A stretch of DNA of 64,000 nucleotides from Paralvinella palmiformis (GCA_025642065.1 JAODUP010000427.1:293501-357500); one strand, 5' to 3'; shown: positions 24,305 to 42,959, counted from the first letter of the stretch. Numbers and translations: made by a program. Notes: generated by a model not told the origin, from the letters alone.

Positions 24305-25225
24305 GCTCCGATGTGTCGAAGAAAACGGGAAAAGTCATATCCTCCCAAAACACTTCCAACTCTCAGATCACCAAATAGCAGCATCGATTATCAGAAAATC
24401 AACATTTCGACCACACATCATCAACATCATCGTCATCCCACTTCTTCCGAAAGACCCGCTATAGACGTCACCGCTAACAATAACGTCACAACGTCAACAA
24501 CATAAATCACCACCAGGTGGCTCTGACCAATACACGACAGTCGCGGCATGGGCATCTATCCCAAATTCTAATAACAACAACAACAACAACGAACTCATCA
24601 GACCCGTCAAAGTGGGTTAAAATTACACGACCTACATCATCCCCTCATAGTAGAGGCAGCCCCGAATGACTGAAGCAAGATAGCAGTACAGCACGATGGG
24701 TAATTAATAACTGGACTAGAACGAAATATCGCCTCAATACTGAGTAAATACTACGGTTTACTCATGCGTTTACGTTCATCACTTAAATGCTGATTCATCG
24801 GGGCGCGTGTCTGTGTGTGTGTGCGCGCGTATGCGCGCGCGCATACGTGCCTATGTGTGTGTGTGTGTGTGTAACCCGTCACGCTTACCTTCTATTATAA
24901 GACCGGTTCCCTATAGCCGTGTGTGTATACAGCTGCGGGTCTCCTACAGTCAATAACAGTCCCGTACTCGACCGCCGACTGACTACCTGCCACACACACA
25001 CACACACACACATTCCGGCCGTCCAACAAAACTGTTCAGATTTTATCTCGACATAAACACAGCCACCATTAACTATACGTACAACCAGCCGCCTGACGGT
25101 AAACCAAGGCCAATAGAACACACCAGTATGGTTTAGGACTATCAGCTCTCAGTGTTTTGAGCTAAATAGGTATTTACTACGAGATGCCAAATCCATGTGT
25201 GTGTGTGTGTGTGTCAACGAGTGCC

Positions 25226-25655
25226 TTAGTAAGATAAGGCTTCATAAGAATCTGTATACGTGGCATGCTTGATGCGGTAAGCGTGATGCGGTATCTGGCA
25301 TGCGATTTGTGTGATTCCATATGAACGTGCGTTCCGATGCGTTTTCAGTCTGTCATGCTAAAAATATGGCAATACAACAGAAATACAGATAACAAAGAAA
25401 AACAGCAGGTTTGTGTAGAGGGGGGGGGGGTATGTTACTGTTCGCGAAACGCCTGCCTTTGACGTCATATATTGGTTTACCGGTCCGGTTTTTATTTTTT
25501 GTCGTACGAATCACTACATGGAGCGATTCAGTTTGCCGCATCCGCTTCGATACGTAGCCGCAGGATATATGGAATCGCGCTCGTCTGTTTACATGCTGTT
25601 CCATTTTTGCCGTATCCGCATGTCGCATACCGCGTATATGGAATATCAACTTAAG
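25226..25655. mobile_element. Candidate MITE (copy 2 of duplication)
   Basis: Same inverted ends as at 21540. It lacks an internal segment near the right end that copy 1 retains (ACAAATCGCATGCCGCATCC in copy 1). Confidence 0.5.
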
Positions 25656-25964
25656 GTACCCGTACTCAGAGGAAGCTGTGTTGCGTTAACTCTCAACAGC
25701 GGTTCAAGGGGAAGCGATCATTTTCTCTATGAAGAAGCTATTACTTCTGTGGCCGGCCGGAGAGAACTAACATTCATCTCCGTGAAAACGACACCAGTTC
25801 TAAAATTTGCCTACAAGCCTGACTTAATTCAATTAGGCCTGTGTGTATTTAATGTGAAAATTCTCATAATCGAAAGAAGAGGCCTTTAGAGAACCAACAC
25901 AAAACTTTCAATTATCAGGCTGTGCTGTTGATATAAGAATTAAAACGATCCAGTCATGCCGTCC

Positions 25965-25969
<5 letters not shown>

Positions 25970-26002
<33 letters not shown>

Positions 26003-26130
26003 ATGTGTGTGTTAAATAAGACACTGACACAGAAATCTTAAATCGTGAATTCAAACTCTGGAAGATGCGTCCGGATATTGAATCCGGGGTGACGGCTTTT
26101 CGTGCTGAGACATGGTTAATGTCTCACAAA
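25970..26130 (+). repeat. Modular repeat: (TC)(TG) plus arm 3
   Basis: After the microsatellite come GTGAATTCAAACTCTGGA and GCTGAGACATGGTTAATGTC. The same arm is found inverted at 39040-39195 and 40690-40825. Confidence 0.7.
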
Positions 26131-26339
26131 CGCAACAACATTTTCGGAGTAGAACACCCAGAACAGATCACGGCAGTTACGAGAATATTTATTTTAATTG
26201 CCTAAGCAGTTCCATATATGTGATAGGACGCGATGGCTATGTGTCTCATTAACGCTTTGCGCCTATAATGGCAGCATGCGTTGCATGCTCCCTTGGGAGT
26301 TGAGATGTGTGCTGGGTGGAAACAGGTCTGAGTCAGGGA

Positions 26340-26400
26340 TAATAATACTGTACAGTGCCTCAGAACAGGGTTACCTGGTTCTAGCGCTATATAAACATGC

Positions 26401-26440
<40 letters not shown>
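26340..26440 (+). repeat. Retroposon 3' tail and (AT)n
   Basis: GGTTCTAGCGCTATATAAAC is a typical LINE/SINE 3' terminus; it is followed by an AT run at 26402-26440. No upstream coding part is recognisable. Confidence 0.4.
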
Positions 26441-26444
<4 letters not shown>

Positions 26445-26990
26445 TCAATTCTTGTATCTTTCTTCGAAGTTACACATACAAACTTTATACCTCACTGTCT
26501 TCAAAGATATGGTTGAGCAACTGCTTGATGTTGTGAAGGAATATTAATTATTATAAAAATTGATAGCTGAACCGTTATTAGAATATTGACATATATGATA
26601 AAGCTGACCGTTATATGGACTATAGTATCGTTGCTGCTAAAACTATACAGTTATATTTTCAAACAGTTGTGATGTCTGTTATAAAAAAATGTAGTTATAA
26701 TAAAAATAGTTTTAGACTTATTGATCGCAAAAGTTAGCCTTGAATGTCATAATATAGACTGGCCATAAATGAACTTTTCAGATAATGTGTATTAAATCTC
26801 AGTTAGCAATAGACGTATTACATCAATGTTTCAGGTAATATACATATTACCCGATTATACAGATTAATGTGACATATATAATTCACCTTAGTAATATGTA
26901 ACATATATACAACTAAAGTTCTTATATAAAACACACCAACCACGTAAGCTCTGCCCAAGATGTCACTGCTCGAGATGCGAAATCGATTTT
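26441..26990. other. AT-rich stretch, nothing recognised
   Basis: No open frame of note and no repeat family that I recognise. Confidence 0.5.
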
Positions 26991-26994
26991 CTAT

Positions 26995-27660
26995 TCCTGA
27001 GTAAGGAGTACTTATAATATTTTAAGAGGGTACTTTACCTGCTGCAGCCATTTAAATGCTGGATTCCGAGGCCAAACATCTAAACGACTCAATCCAAAAC
27101 TCTAGATAAACTTTTCATATAATGCGTTGATCTGGAAACATACAGTCTCCAGGGACAGAAAAAACAACACAGCATAATATCATGTGTGTGTGTGTGTGTT
27201 TTTTTTAAGGTACATATAAAGAGGCAACAGGCACAGAGCATCAACATCCTTCGAGACCTACCTCCATACATTAAATGTTCCATAAATTAAATGTTCCATA
27301 CCTCCACATATTGATAGTTGTATGCATATACCTAAGCATGTGTCTGGTCTAATCATCAGCATGTGGGAACCAGCTAATTCGCTTCTCGTGCGCGACAAAT
27401 ATGTCACGCCCACAGGAAAGCGGCTACATGCAGGCTACGTACAAAAAGCGGAAGCACGTAAAAACATCCCATTTGATATCACAGCTCGCAGCAAACAACA
27501 CGTGCGTGTGGTTCAACGGTGACTTACTACATACATATCATAACTATTTTAACACCACAGTACACTGAACAGTAATTTTCTGTGGTCCAAAAGAAACCTG
27601 TATATAAAACATTTCGACACCTCAGATGCTTTATTCTGGGTTCGAATAACTGAATAAATC
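26995..27660 (+). repeat. Modular repeat: left arm, (TG)n, arm 1
   Basis: The left arm (GCTGCAGCCATTTAAATGCT, later GGAAACATACAGTCTCCAGG) is separated from arm 1 (ACATATAAAGAGGCAACAGG onward) by a TG/T tract at 27183-27208. This copy shows that the left arm and arm 1 belong to one element. Confidence 0.85.
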
Positions 27661-28984
27661 CTACCTATATGAATAAACTATACTAGAAATAAGGAGATGG
27701 TCTACAGCGTAAACCTGTTTGTTATATCTATTTATCTCCAACTAAATGTCACAGGTAAACTGGTATTTGGTATTTAATGTGCAGTATTGAATGTTGATAA
27801 TCTATAAGAAAAAAAGATGGATACATATAAGTGTAAATTGGAAAATAAAATGCGTTAAAACGCTTATAAAATTCATCCAATCATCAAACCTTAAAGTAAG
27901 CCTACATATACATTGAATATTTAGTTTTTATGCCAGTGAATATTACACATTGTATGTCTATGCTATTTTGCAAATAACCTTTTTCTATGACAATACCATT
28001 CATCTGACATCATACCAATAAATCATGGTGATCAGTACCACGTGCCTTTTTAGATGGCATATTTTGAACTTTATGATGTTTAACACGATTCCCTAAAGGG
28101 CGAACTATAGTTTTCAACAAGGATACCTTTATATATTCAATGATGAATGATTATTTTGAAATGAATATTTTTCATTTTATTATTTGGAAATAAAGTTTAA
28201 TTTTTGAAACAACATTGAGGAATAAATGATATATCAGCAAATCTTTCCTGTAAGCGGCGGAGTAAATTCCTAGTATTTAATTACTTTCGTTAGCAAAACT
28301 GGAACCACCATTTATGAATGATTCGCTTTCAGTTCTGTGGCTTAGTTAGTTGAATAGTTTCAATATTTAAAAAAGAATTCTTGCTTTTTGGTCAGAATTA
28401 TATTTTGAGAATGATTGATTCAAAATGTGTTTAAACGAAAAATATGTATCACGTTGTTATTAATTCATGATATGTTGTAATGATTAATGTTCATCTTATA
28501 TTTTACTGATACCACTTTCACTATCAGTAGTGCTCATTCTAATAGTAAATAATTCCTAGCCCAGCTGCTAAAATGAATAGTCATATAGAAACAGAAGATG
28601 GGACGCTAATGAACGAATTAAAAAAGATTAAGACACAAGTGTGGGTCAACCGTTATTTATTTTATAACACTGAAATTCATTAATTATAATTTGTAACTTG
28701 CGCTTAGTCCACATTGATAAACTACAATCATCTTGACTTCCATATTGTATCATCAAAGAGTGTAATATTGTATTTTCTGTAGCACCTGTAATTGTTTGGA
28801 GTTATTGGTTGCTTTGTCTACCCTTGGGGTTGGTCACATTAGAGACACATTACGAAGGGGAGTGGCCCCAAGGAGACACCAAATGATAGCGAAGTATTTT
28901 ATTGATCAATTAAAAAAACATTTTCTAAGACAGAAGAACTGCTAGGCACATATACACACAAAGGCTGTCTGATATCTAGCGCAG
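27661..28984. other. AT-rich stretch, nothing recognised
   Basis: About 1.3 kb without convincing coding potential or a repeat family seen elsewhere in the window. Confidence 0.5.
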
Positions 28985-29095
28985 TAGCCAGCGCACTGCT
29001 CTGTAAACCTCCAGGTCGTGGGTTCGAATCTGGCTCTTATCTTTGTTTGTGTGATTTGCTTAATTATATAATCTGTCCTCCACGATATCACGTGT
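28985..29095 (+). repeat. tRNA-derived SINE, family B
   Basis: A-box-like TAGCGCAGTAGCCAGCGCAC and B-box GTGGGTTCGAATCTGG, then GTTTGTGTGATTTGC. Similar to 4547. Confidence 0.65.
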
Positions 29096-30060
29096 GACGA
29101 GCGCGGTAGTGTTTCGCGAGTAATGAATAATAATTGGCAAGCCTACCGCAGTAATGATTATATGACCATGAACAAAATACAACGATATCTTTATTGTATC
29201 TATAGTGCTATTTCTATTTTCATTTATACACTTGGACAATGCACCATTGTCCCGTATTGAGCTTGTCCTTTCCTCAGACAGATGTGCCTAAATGGACAAT
29301 AACTGATAATTCTTCTGCAAACCTTTTCCCCCGAAACTACTAAAACTTCATTTAATTCCAAATCCAAATATTGTCCGAAAAGTGTCATTCTCCTAGAATA
29401 TGGGTCAGCCTAATGTTTATTAGATAAACATGGATTATAATATTGATTTGTACTGGCATTTGCAAGTGCCTATAAGTAAAATAATGGACTTTACAGTGTT
29501 CTATACATTTGATCACCAGTATTTTCAGGATCGATCAGTCAAACTTTTATTTTTCGTCATAAAAAAGATCTAGCACCCTACTCTGAAACAGTCTAAATCG
29601 AAATATTCTATGCCGACATGTTCATGGTCAAAACGTATTACATTCACATACTACACTTTAATAGTATGGAAACTTAGAATTGAATTGTCTTTCTAGATTC
29701 AGTTGCAACCAATTCATTGTATTACACTAAAGGGTAGACTTAGTCAGCTTGTTAGAACAAAAATATAAACCCTTGCTGATAACTCTATACTTTGAATAGG
29801 GTCATTATATTGGTTTTGAAATTTGTAATATATGTATATAACTTTAACTGCCCCATGGCTATGACACCGTAATAATTTTCATTAGCAAAAATAGCAACTT
29901 TCTAATAGTATTTAAGCTATCGGCTTAAATAAATGTCGCTTCGTGAAGGTTGCCGTTTGCATGAACTGATCTTCGAAGACAGCAGCAATAGAAACATATT
30001 TATTTCCTTGAAGAAAGAAGCAATGATTTAAAGATTTAGCTAAAAAGAAAATTAACTTTC
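29096..30060. other. AT-rich stretch, nothing recognised
   Basis: No supported gene. The sequence leads without a visible boundary into the LINE fragment at 30061. Confidence 0.5.
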
Positions 30061-30790
30061 TTACCATTTTTATGCAGATGACACACAGCTATACATCTCA
30101 TTCAAACCGAAGGAAGACGCTGTGAAAGCACAATCCCTCTCACTCACTGAGAACTGTCTTACTGACATTGAGGGATGGATGCGTACAAACATGCTGAAAC
30201 TGAACAGTGAGAAGACGGAAGTTATGCTGTTCACATCTAAGCATAATGCCATCCATATGAAAAACGTTACTGTTTGTTTTGGTGACGTTGATATAACACC
30301 AGTGAATACTGTGAGCAACTTAGGTGTTATCTTTGATCTGCACTAAATATGAAGCAACAGTTGAATAATATCTGTAGGGCTGGCTATCACTAACTCCGCA
30401 ACATTGGGCATATTAGGCGTCACTTAACAAGTGATGCAAGTCAGTCACTGGTTAATGGGAGTCAAATGACACCAATATTGAAGGATCTGCATTGGTTGCC
30501 TATTAAATATCGAGTGCAATCTAAAATCCTGATGCACACGTATAAAGCCCTACATGAACAGGCTCCGAGATACATATCTGACATGTTGACAGTTTATCAA
30601 CCAAGAAGAACACTACGTTCAATGGGTTCAGTGACATTGGTGGTTCCAAGGGTTAGAACATCTAGCTATGGCGAAAGAAAATTTCAGTGTTCAGCAGCCA
30701 AGCTATGGAATACACTCACATTCGTGAATCCAAAACACTGAACATTTTTAAAATGTTGCTGAAAACGCATTTGTTCTCCAGCTATTTTGA
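30061..30790 (+). pseudogene. CR1/Jockey-type LINE ORF2, 3' fragment
   Basis: Starts inside the RT palm at YHFYADDTQLYISF (the catalytic YADD box), continues through DIEGWMRTNMLKLNSEKTEV to LGVIFDLH, where the frame breaks. After a damaged stretch it resumes at 30466 with MTPILKDLHWLPIKYRV and SYGERKFQCSAAKLWNTL, the conserved C terminus. The 5' part and endonuclease are absent. Confidence 0.9.
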
Positions 30791-30908
30791 TCTTTAATTT
30801 CTTCTTTTCTCTTTTTCTTAGTCAGTTATATATATATATATAATTATGTTTTGATTGCAAATATGAGAGCTTTGTCAGCGAGTGTTTTATTTTCTTCGTC
30901 TTCTTTAA

Positions 30909-36346
<5,438 letters not shown>

Positions 36347-37849
36347 TCTGACTTCAGCTGAATTTCAGAGAAAAGGTTTATTATTATTTACAATTATTAG
36401 AATTTAATATTCATGGCGTATTAATTTTAGCTTAGTTCATCCTAATTCGTTTTCAACAAAATAATACCTACTATATATCAACTCATTCTTCTTATGAAAA
36501 TAATTTGGATCAAAATTAAACCAGTTTTTATCAAACACACAAATTCTGCTACCATTAAGTATACATCAACAAACACGTTATTTTCAGAAGAAAAGACAAC
36601 ACTTACGTTACACAGAAGATGAGACGTATTGTCTGAATGGGTGTTTATGTGTTGTTATTTGTTATTGCTTTCTTGAGCTGGAACTGCCTTAATCACGTCT
36701 CGAATTTGATCCTATATACAATTCTGGATAGACGAGAACATGAAAACACATTGTTGGTAAATTGTTAGTGAGATAAATATGGATAGCCAAGAAAGATAAG
36801 TAACATATTAATGAATCATCAATTAGTTAGAATTCACCACGAAATATATACATATGTGAGGACAACTAGATCGACTAAATGTAAATAAATACTCCTAAAC
36901 AATATTTTGCATTATTATTATCATAGAAGATTACAGAACATTAAAAACATTTTCTACGACTATTTTTGTCAATGAATTAGTATAAAGTAATTAATGATGG
37001 AAAACAAACCTTTGCTAAAAAGCAAGTGTAATTTAAACAAGACGTAATAGTAAATATTAACAAACGTGTAAATTCCTTTGTTGGGCTTAATACGATAATA
37101 ATAATAAAGCTAACTTAAAAATAAGAAGTTTTTAACATCGGTCAAATATTAAATATAAACACTTACAATGAATATTTTGGGATCCATTCCGAATGCTAGT
37201 CATCTATGTATTTCTTAATTACTACATAGACACAACCACAATGTATTATCAATCGACAATGATTCTTGTTGTCACTCGTTTGCTATTTGTCTGACAAGAC
37301 CACGTCAGCAGTTCTCTATATAAATATTTATATATGTAAAACACTGTGATAGAGGAGAGAGAATTTTGTCCGTGAAATGTGGCAGGTTCTGTGATGTTCT
37401 GTGGGAGATATACTCGGCATAAATTTATCAGATAGATATATCTCCACGATCAATTACTAAATAATTAATGACATGTGACTTTTTTCTTATTGAAATTAAC
37501 TAAGTAGGTATACAACGCGTGGATATACGATCACTACTTTGTGTGCGGATGTGTGGATGTGTTAACAGTGAGTGAAAAGGCATCGGCGCAAATAATTATA
37601 AGTCGTGGTTATAAAATATGGACGATTTTTAGAGTGCCATAATATCCTAATATTAGGTTTTTTATACTAATATACGTTAGCGTCTCATCACTAATTTTAT
37701 GACACATACTTTCCTTACGTTTATTCTTGTTTCAGAGTCTATTAAGAAGATGAAAACGGTAATAGTCACTGCTCTATATTATCTAATATGATGTGAAAAT
37801 ATTGGGGCTATTATAATCACTAGCATCCGATAGTCAGCGAATGACAACA

Positions 37850-38021
37850 TGTTTTACGGCCACTTTTGTCTACATGGTAGGCTAAATGAGTCGAGCGACC
37901 TCCAAAGGTAATGAAACGAAGTCAAAGATGAAACAACCTTCAGATATTCCCACGCAGAGATTCGAACACGGGAGGTAGTGATCTGTGGTCCAACACGCTA
38001 ACCCTTAGACCACGGAGGCGC
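37850..38021 (-). repeat. SINE family A shared by both arms (left)
   Basis: The complement of GACCACGGAGGCGCC to the complement of ATGTTTTACGGCC; flanked by GACAACAT, which also flanks the mirror copy at 51258-51430. So the insertion predates the inverted duplication. Confidence 0.9.
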
Positions 38022-38749
38022 CCTCACAATATCTCTCATCATAATGTGTTTTATATTTACACTTTTGACTGTGTTATATTGGTATTTGTTGAAAATTTGT
38101 TTATTTCATAATATTTTACTGAAATAAAACATCATTGGCTTTCTGGTATACCAAATCTATAAACCTTTTGACAATATTGAGGCTGAAATAGATGCGTATA
38201 ACAACCGATAATTTACAATAAGAGCGCCGATATATCTAATCTCATTACTCTTGATATGTGATATTTTACCATCTATGTTCTATAAACGAGATGTTAACAA
38301 TTAATTATTAAAGAAAACGCCACGTCATTTCTACAACGAATATTATTGTTATGCAATTGAAAGACTTTTATCATAATTGAGCTATATGTACACTTTTGAT
38401 CGCTGCATAAATGGATCTTATTTTCCTAATCCACGCTCTACTAATTGTAGATGATGTATGCTACGGCAGAAGTACTTTATTGATATTAAATGCTAGAAAG
38501 CGAATGTCACATGTTTATATTAATATTGATCTGATAATCGATATCGTCATTGAGCTAAACGATTCATAATACAGGTACGAATATGAATTGCTAAGCCTAG
38601 TTAATGCTAATACATTTTCAGAATATTAAAAAACGATTTGCTAAGATTAAACAAACACTAATTCACTTGTTCATTATTAGAGATCAAAGTAGAAATATGT
38701 ATTTCGTGTATGAATGTAATTTTTGTCAAAATAATAAACGTGAATTACT

Positions 38750-39230
38750 CCTGGAAAAAAACGATTAACATTTAGTTCCATATTCGAGAAACAACTATAT
38801 TGATGTTCTGAGAGCTAAATAAGATGACGTCATGGCAAAGGAAAATAAAGAGTCTTAACTAGCCTGTGGACCATGTTCGATTTTATTAGCTAAAGCAAAT
38901 ACACGTAATGATGTCATGTTGGAGACAATCAAGATGATGAAATACAATATATATACAACTCATTATTGTAATTAAATATTTTCCTATATGTGAGCTAACT
39001 GAGTTTTTATATTGTATGGTTTTTGATAAATAAAGAAACAAACTTAATTAAATTAGACTGGTGACTGGACTGGTGAGACATTACACATGTCTCAGCAAGA
39101 AAAGTCGCCACTCTGGATTCAGTCCCCTGAAGAAACGTCCAGAGTTTGAATTCACGGTTCGAGATTCTCTGTGCCTGTGCCTTATTATACACAGCTAAAA
39201 CACACACACACACACACACACACCACACAC

Positions 39231-39268
<38 letters not shown>

Positions 39269-39272
39269 ACAC

Positions 39273-39323
<51 letters not shown>

Positions 39324-39600
39324 ATATTTCTTCTGGCATCACTATATTTGACCCTCCAGCAATTATCACAATGGATATTATGCTGCAGTTGAGATGTTCT
39401 GTTTTCTGTGCGTGGAGACTGTATGTTTCTAGGTCAGGGCATTGTCAGAAAAGGTCATCTAGATCTGTATATTCGTTGCACTATTTACGTCTTTTGGGGA
39501 CGCCATTTAAGTGTTTGGCCTGGTTAGCCAGCATTTAAATGACTGTACCAGTACGCTCTTAAAGTATTATAACTAATCCTTACTGTTAACTTATAGTTTT
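38750..39600 (-). repeat. Modular repeat: left arm, (AT)(AC), arm 3, arm 2
   Basis: Minus strand. Left arm at 39330-39600 (complement of GGAGACTGTATGTTTC), compound microsatellite 39200-39320, arm 3 at 39040-39195 (complement of GTCCAGAGTTTGAATTC), then arm 2 (GATGACGTCATGG, CAATCAAGATGATGAAATAC). Arm 2 recurs at 49945, 61390 and 63590. Confidence 0.8.
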
Positions 39601-39867
39601 AACAGTACCGAAGCTATAACGCTTTTACGATATGCTTTAACGGATATGTCAGTATTTTAAGCTATCTTTTGTAATAATAGTCGCTTCCTAATGCCCGTCT
39701 TCTGTATAAACTGACCTTTGAAGACCGTAACAATTGGGTTATATAGTTTATATAGTATTGCTTTAAAGAAAGATCAATAGCCGGTCTTTTGCCCATGGGT
39801 CTTTTGCCGCTTAGTTACGTTGCCACATTAGTGTGACTTTGGTGATTGTGGGTGTGCATTAAGGTGC

Positions 39868-40570
39868 GCAGACCAAAGCTCACAAGATAGAAGATCACAA
39901 GACATAAGCTGGCAAGACACAAGCTCACACCCTTAATGAAAAAAAGAGACAAAAGCTCACGACTAAAATAAATTTTTCTATCAAATTGTCAATTTAATTT
40001 TTCCAGGTAATAAATAGTTGCTGCGCTTGTGTTATGTAGTAGAATTAGAAGATATCATGATATCTTGTGAGTAAATCCAATGAACAGCTCTCATCTTTTC
40101 TGTAAAATAGACATTGCAATGAGTGATCCCTTTGATGTAGTGACTTCTGATGGCTTTCTTGCCAATCAAAGGGAGACTATCCTCAAGTATGTGGTATAAT
40201 TAGAAGAGATCAAGGGATAATATGTAAAATCTTGTGAGTAAATCCATTGACCAGATCTCATGGTGCGCAGATTAAAGCGCACAAGACAAACGCCTTCAAA
40301 CCCTCTACCAGTACTCTGTAGCTGAAAACAGATCGTTGACTGACTTCTTCAGAACAGTGGGGCGCTGCATCCCCCGAGAATTAATTTATATGTAACACCT
40401 GTAACATTTATATGTATATGTAAATATTTGTGTAAAATGTTTAATAAAACAAAATTAATTGTTATGAGCTTTTGTCTCTTTCTTCGTTAAGGGTGTGAGC
40501 TTATATCTTGTGAATTTATGTGTTGTGAGCTTATATCTTGTGAGCGTTCGTCTTGCGAGTTTATGTCATG
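39868..40570. mobile_element. MULE-like MITE with long terminal inverted repeats
   Basis: Left end (CACAAGACATAAGC, AAGCTCACACCCTTAATG, GAGACAAAAGCTCA) is inverted at the right end (GAGCTTTTGTCTC, CGTTAAGGGTGTGAGC, TTATATCTTGTGAGC). Inner sequence such as GAGATCAAGGGATAATATG is shared with 49400-49450 beside the MULE transposase fragment. So this looks like a deletion derivative of that element. Confidence 0.75.
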
Positions 40571-40689
40571 GAATAGTAAATTCTGTTGTATCTATAATTG
40601 TTATTTATGTTATAACTCTTATGCTTAGACAATTAACAGAACTGTCCTCATATCCGACTTCGGTGTTTAACTCCTTTTGTTGCTTGTCG

Positions 40690-40870
40690 ACTTATGGACT
40701 AGTGAGACATTACACATGTCTCAGTGTGAGAAGTCGCCACTCTGGATTCATTCCCCTGAAGAATCGTCCAGAGTTTGAATTTACGCTTTGAGATTCTCCG
40801 TGCCTGTGCCTTATTACACACAGTCAAAACACACACACACTATCACACACACGCCCCCGCCGTCCACACA

Positions 40871-40910
<40 letters not shown>

Positions 40911-40982
40911 TACATACAAAAACACACACACATGCACACACACACACACAATCTTGTTTTAAATTTATATACCATAATAATC

Positions 40983-41036
<54 letters not shown>

Positions 41037-41060
41037 ATATATATATCACTTCCTCTGGTA
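40690..41060 (-). repeat. Modular repeat: arm 3 plus (AC)(AT) microsatellite
   Basis: Arm 3 (complement of TCCAGAGTTTGAATTTACG) followed by interrupted (AC)n and (AT)n at 40828-41045. Confidence 0.75.
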
Positions 41061-41215
41061 TCACTGTATAACAACAACTGTATGAAAGCTACATCGTAAT
41101 ACTTTACTAGTATAACCATGAAACAGAAAAATGGTAATGGCTTCATTAAAAATGAACACGAAAACAACATAATTTGAATGTGGTCAGTACATATGAATGT
41201 GTGAATTGAATAAGT

Positions 41216-41581
41216 AACATTATGATAATCACCATGCGGCAGGCTGTAGTAACGGCCAATTGGGTCACCATACAGATGAACATCAGCCGAAGAGCTGTCT
41301 CTAGAGTATGGCAGAAGTTCATACAGGCTGACATTGTGCCAGAGGGGCTAGATCGGGAAGTCGGGGTACTGAAATGTGTTGTGCAGCAACAACGATTCCT
41401 GTCACTGAGAGCTGATAACTGTATGTGAAATGAGCAGGTAGGCGAAGTGGTTTCACCACCAACTGCCAAGAGAAGGATTCATAACGGGTCTCTGTACAGC
41501 AGAGTCGCCAGAACGATACCACTCATTGGTCCGAACAATAGACGTGCTAGAATCCGACAGTGTGCCAAAGTTGCTCAATGA
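41216..41581 (+). pseudogene. Tc1-like transposase N-terminal fragment
   Basis: Open frame with the paired-type helix-turn-helix region (TANWVTIQMNISRRAVSRVW) and, after a stop and frame change, TAKRRIHNGSLYSRVA and IGPNNRRARIRQCAK, which match the second HTH of Tc1 transposases. The DDE catalytic part is missing. Confidence 0.75.
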
Positions 41582-42088
41582 AACACGAGCTAACTGGTTT
41601 ATAATTTTCTTTTCGGCATAATCATTAGGAAAAATGAAGTGAGCCTATATACCCTTGAACGGCGATTTAAATAACCGCAGTTTTAAATAAACTTAAATCT
41701 ATTGATGCAATTTCTATTTTTAAAACACAATTGCAATTCATTTCACATCCAAAGGGGTCAAGACCTGGATATGTATATGTGTTCCACAAAATTCACAAAG
41801 AGACTAGTTGTTGGAGAGTACCAAAGGTAATGACCTTTTGATGCAAAATCTGAGAAAGAGGAATTAGCTAAATGCTAATTAAAACCTCACACCTACTAAC
41901 CGTATTTGGATGGTGTTTTCATAACATGGCCACATGGCAAGGAAAGTTTTCTCAATTTCTAAATATTTTTGATAGATAAGAACCACCAATTAAATTTAAA
42001 CCTTCTATCTGTATTGATGCGGTCAATTATTTAGACACTACTATATTAAAAAATATTTTATTTATCATCCGTACTTGTTACACATGGA

Positions 42089-42094
<6 letters not shown>

Positions 42095-42127
<33 letters not shown>
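42095..42127. repeat. (AT)n microsatellite
   Basis: About 16 units, immediately before the first copy of a 55-base direct repeat. Confidence 0.9.
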
Positions 42128-42129
<2 letters not shown>

Positions 42130-42130
42130 C

Positions 42131-42600
42131 TTGTTGAAATTTGGGTATAGTCCCCTGCTTGTCGCCTATTGGGACAGCCAAATATATATGTATTACCATA
42201 TTACAATATTTTTGTTTTGTTTTTCGGCACAGCCTCTATGTTGGAGTGTTTGAGAAACCACCCCCCACCCCACTCACAGGGGAGCAGTACGGAAAGATGG
42301 AGCCGAAATACCCTGAGGGTGGTCACTACCAGAGTGTTTATAACGTTCCCCTTTATTTTTAATAATTCAGTGGAGACAGCAGTGCATTTAACGTGGTCAG
42401 CCACCCACGATGTTGTGAGCCGAGAAATTAATCTCTGGAAAGGTTTCGACCTCTTACGGGGTTCGAACCTGCGACCGTTCGCACCAAGTGCCGGGTGCTT
42501 AACCGCTAGGCCACCGGAGCTCACATATATTACATTATAACTTGTAACTTGTTGAAATTTGGGGTAGAAAGCCCTGGCTGTCGCCGATTGGGCACAGCCA
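42131..42600. repeat. 55-bp direct repeats flanking a SINE
   Basis: CTTGTTGAAATTTGGG with CTGTCGCC-ATTGGG-ACAGCCA at 42131-42183 and again at 42545-42600, on either side of the family C SINE. Confidence 0.7.
42205..42524 (-). repeat. SINE family C
   Basis: Minus strand: the complement of GCCACCGGAGCTCAC (head), B box in the complement of GGGGTTCGAACCTGCG, ending at the complement of TTTTTCGGCACAG. Has a short deletion near the tail relative to 19382. Confidence 0.85.
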
Positions 42601-42734
42601 CCTGGTGTTGACTTCTGTTGTTGTGACGATTGGCGAACTAGGAGTTGTTTAACATGGTGGCACCTCAATTTACTATAAAAGTCACCTTCGGGGGAGAAAA
42701 AACCTTACCAGTTGCCTGGTTGGATTAAAACCTC

Positions 42735-42842
42735 CTCCTACTCTGATGTCGCGGGCGGGAACCTCCGCCTCCCGAACAGCATGGACTATGGGTACGGAAG
42801 CCCCACGCTCTTATCTACTAGTCCATAGGGGCGGTCTGATCT
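42735..42842 (-). repeat. Possible tRNA-derived SINE head, family E
   Basis: Minus strand reads GGACTAGTAGATAAGAGCG, then GGCGGAGGTTCCCGCC, a tRNA-like A/B box arrangement. Single copy here. Confidence 0.4.
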
Positions 42843-42959
42843 GTCCTTGGTATATGTAAGGATCTTTCTGGAGAAGTGGAGTTATGATGTCTGGTAGGAA
42901 TGTTGATATCCTTATGAGCAATGCTGCTAGATGGCGGTCTAGCCACACACACATATATT

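Larger units (their letters stand above)
23021..25980. repeat. Tandem segmental duplication, copy 2
   Basis: Same content as copy 1. Relative to copy 1 it lacks one 20-base unit near 23905. It also lacks a block corresponding to about 22118-22240 and one corresponding to about 22346-22375; the last is bounded in copy 1 by the short direct repeat ATCGA, as expected for deletion by microhomology. Confidence 0.9.
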
